DNA from: Parvularia atlantis | Taxonomy: Eukaryota > Opisthokonta > Rotosphaerida | NCBI GenBank assembly: GCA_943704415.1 | Contig: CALSCO010000871.1 | Span: 1 to 10,079 of the forward strand | DNA: 10,079 nucleotides | Direction of reading: 5' to 3' | Shown: piece after piece, positions 8,386 to 10,079 of the stretch | Layout: each line of letters starts with the position of its first letter | Numbering within the stretch: the stretch's first letter is position 1 | The notes under the pieces: generated by a model | What the model was told of the DNA's origin: nothing | Database searches by the model: none | Seen by the model: only the letters and a program-made list of their open reading frames with translations | Translations under genes and position numbers: made by a program

Positions 8386-9472
8386 ATGCCCGGCGCCGCA
8401 ACGGCCGCGCGCGCGCCTGCGGTGCGGCCGCAGCTGCGCCGGCGGCAGTCGCGGCTCAACACCGTGTTCATCATCACGCTCGTGCTCGGCGCGGCCGTGT
8501 GCTTCGTCGTGTCGGGCCAGCAGGTGCTCACGACCGGCCAGTTCGGCAACCAGTACATCATCATCACGGCGTACGCGGTGCAGGTGCGATGCGGCAGGCG
8601 CCGATGCGCCCGGCTCATCCCCACCCGCGTACGCAGATCGGCCTCGCCATCCTCATCATCACCGCGCGCCTCGTCACGACGCGCTACGCCCTCGCCGACA
8701 TCCCGAAGGACTACATGCCGATCCAGGTGTACCACGTGCCGGTGGTGCGCGCACGCACACGCGCTCGCGGGGGCGGACCGCGGCGGGCCCACGCGCGCAC
8801 GCTGCGCAGCACATGCACGACGAGATCAACAAGGAGCTCGAGCGCTGTATGAGCGTGCATGTCGAGCCGCGGCAGGAGTCGTCGCAGCTGCCCGGGTGGG
8901 GCCGGCCGGGTGCGCGGCGTCGTGTGGTACGGCGCGCTCGTCTGGCTCACGCGGTGCACACGCACGCAGGCACCGACACGGAGCTGCTCAACTTCAAGTC
9001 GCTGATTGCGATGTCGCACCTGATCATCGGTGCGCGCGCGGCGGAGCTGTCGACCGCCGCGCCTGACACGACTGCCGTGCGCGCGCGTGCAGAGAAGGCC
9101 GCGGTCGAGCGCGACACCGAGACGGAGCGCGGGGACCTGCAGAGCGTGCGCGAGTACATCGCGATGCTGACCGAGCTGTTTGGGCTGCCGCACGAGCACG
9201 CGGAGCTGTACATGGAGCACTACGAGCGCGCCGCGTTCAGCCCGGACGAGTTCACGGAGGACGAGTACAACGCGTTCATGAGCTCGCTCTTTGCGCTCTT
9301 TATCGGTGCGCACAGTGCGGCCGCGTGCGTGGTGGGCGCGTTGACGCGACGTGTGGCAGGCATCAACCGTGCCGCGGCCACGCCCGAGCCGGACCCAGGG
9401 GCAGCCGCAGCAGCAGCACCCGCAGCAGCAGAGGCAGCCGCAGAGGCAGCAGCAGAGGCAGCGCCCACGTGA
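8386..9472 (+). CDS. DLT1: Dlt1-like membrane protein
   Basis: Exons 8386-8583, 8637-8744, 8810-8909, 8970-9029, 9093-9305, 9360-9472, all in phase, give 263 residues (yeast Dlt1 is about 342). Dlt1 (defect at low temperature 1) is a poorly understood fungal membrane protein. Two N-terminal membrane helices are clear: TVFIITLVLGAAVCFVVSG and YIIITAYAVQIGLAILIITA. They are followed by the family-like stretch RLVTTRYALADIPKDYMPIQ. The cytosolic part includes SVREYIAMLTELFGLP and AELYMEHYERAAFSPDEFTE, which resemble the conserved C-terminal block. The end is a low-complexity Ala/Glu tail encoded by a CAG/GCA-rich repeat. Donor 8742 or 8745 are both in frame; 8745 (GTGCGC) fits the local consensus. 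The family call is from memory, not an alignment. Confidence 0.65.
9401..9463 (+). repeat. GCA/CAG-rich low-complexity tract in Dlt1-like tail
   Basis: Imperfect GCA, GCC and GAG triplets encode an Ala/Glu run at the extreme C-terminus of the Dlt1-like protein. Shifted frames would read poly-Gln or poly-Ser, which are not supported. The tract is likely length-variable. Confidence 0.8.
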
Positions 9473-9558
9473 CGCCCGCAGCGCGTTCCTCGCAGCGCGT
9501 TCCTCATCTGCCCTCGCAACGTGTACACATGCAACAGAGGCATGGCCCAGAGTCCCGC
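9473..9558. other. 86-bp convergent spacer
   Basis: Lies between the stop codons of the Dlt1-like gene (plus) and the UBL-WW gene (minus). It includes a duplicated GCAGCGCGTTCCTC segment (9479-9492 and 9493-9506), a direct 14-bp tandem copy. No gene is seen. Confidence 0.6.
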
Positions 9559-10079
9559 TCAGGCCGTCGGCGGATCCCACTGCGCGCGCGCACACACACG
9601 CCTCAGCCACCCTGCGCACACGTCCCACTCGCGCGCCGCACCTGCGTGCGCTTCGTCGTGTGGTTGACAAAGTACGGCCGGCCCGCGGGCGTCACGCGCT
9701 TCTCCCAGCCGGCCGGCAGTGCGGTGTTGCTGCTGCGCGGGACGCGCGGGTCCTCCCACTGCGGCGGCCCCGGCCCGGTCAGCCCACGCCGCGTCGACGG
9801 CCGCGTCTATCCCGCGCGCGCGCACCGTCGTGACGCGGCGGTTGTGGTCGACGAAGAACACGCGGCCGTCCTCAGTCTGGCGCTGCTCCCAGCCCGGCGG
9901 CAGGCCGCTGCTCGCCGCGGCCAACTTGACGGCCATGTACAGCACCGCGCCGTCCTTGAGCTCGAGTGCGTCGAGCGTGGCGCCGTCGGGCTGCAGCTCC
10001 TGCCCCAGGTGCAGCAGGCGCTGCTTCTCGGGGGCAAACCCGACCTTGTCGTGCACGAGCTGCGCGCGCGCGCCCCCCC
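9559..10079 (-). CDS. Ubiquitin-like plus two WW domains, C-terminal part (5' end cut by window)
   Basis: Exons, high to low: 10059-9826 (upstream boundary probably an acceptor, GCGCAG, ending at 10060), 9758-9642, 9579-9559; at least 123 residues. The first part resembles the C-terminal half of a ubiquitin-like fold ([18 protein letters not shown], then [13 protein letters not shown]). Two WW domains follow: [20 protein letters not shown] ending TTWEDP, and [20 protein letters not shown] ending TQWDPP. Both keep the two tryptophans and the final proline, so binding of PPxY-type ligands is expected. The stop follows WW2 at once, so there is no HECT domain. A role as a ubiquitin-linked adaptor is an inference. 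I do not recognise the exact family. Confidence 0.8.
   Translation of the reverse strand, partial: GGARAQLVHDKVGFAPEKQRLLHLGQELQPDGATLDALELKDGAVLYMAVKLAAASSGLPPGWEQRQTEDGRVFFVDHNRRVTTVRARGIDAAVDAAWADRAGAAAVGGPARPAQQQHRTAGRLGEARDARGPAVLCQPHDEAHAGAAREWDVCAGWLRRVCARAQWDPPTA

Noticed and set aside
7747-9066. A 439-codon plus-strand open frame
   Set aside because: It overlaps the MYSM1-like gene in antisense and contains only Dlt1-like exon 1 as conserved sequence; the remainder is Arg/Ala-rich noise.

Overview
The window is nuclear DNA of a GC-rich eukaryote with a very compact genome. Seven protein genes can be rebuilt. Each is cut into small exons by short spliceosomal introns: about 44 introns in 10 kb, 40-70 nt long, 31 of them with a GTGCG donor and nearly all ending in CAG, often with a CTGAC- or CTCAC-like branch site. 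The long uninterrupted frames seen everywhere are mostly by-products of GC content; the real proteins appear only after splicing. A Dlt1-type membrane protein, a family I know only from fungi, points to a fungus. SNAPC1-like and MYSM1-like genes and an animal-like eEF1B C-terminus suggest an early-diverging (for example zoosporic) fungal lineage. The lineage is an inference.

Layout, strictly alternating in strand: (1) minus, <1-2432, a SNAPC1/SNAP43-like domain joined in one splice-consistent frame to tandem PHD fingers, cut by the left edge; (2) plus, 2495-3662, an ING-family PHD protein; (3) minus, 3825-4843, elongation factor eEF1B GEF subunit; (4) plus, 5076-6183, an MPDU1-like PQ-loop membrane protein; (5) minus, 6224-8358, a Myb/SANT plus JAMM deubiquitinase resembling MYSM1; (6) plus, 8386-9472, a Dlt1-like two-helix membrane protein; (7) minus, 9559->10079, a ubiquitin-like plus double WW protein, cut by the right edge. 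The divergent pairs share start-to-start gaps of 62, 232 and 27 bp. The convergent pairs are separated by 162, 40 and 86 bp.

The genes do not form one pathway. Three are chromatin or transcription proteins (SNAPC1-PHD, ING, MYSM1-like), one is translational, two are membrane proteins and one is a probable ubiquitin-linked adaptor. No RNA gene, transposon, CRISPR array or prokaryotic signal was seen. All exon boundaries were read by eye, using phase consistency and remembered family similarity; no alignment was run. The most notable items are the apparent SNAPC1-PHD fusion, an eEF1B start codon that seems to be split by an intron, an insertion inside the ING zinc finger, and a 27-bp divergent promoter.
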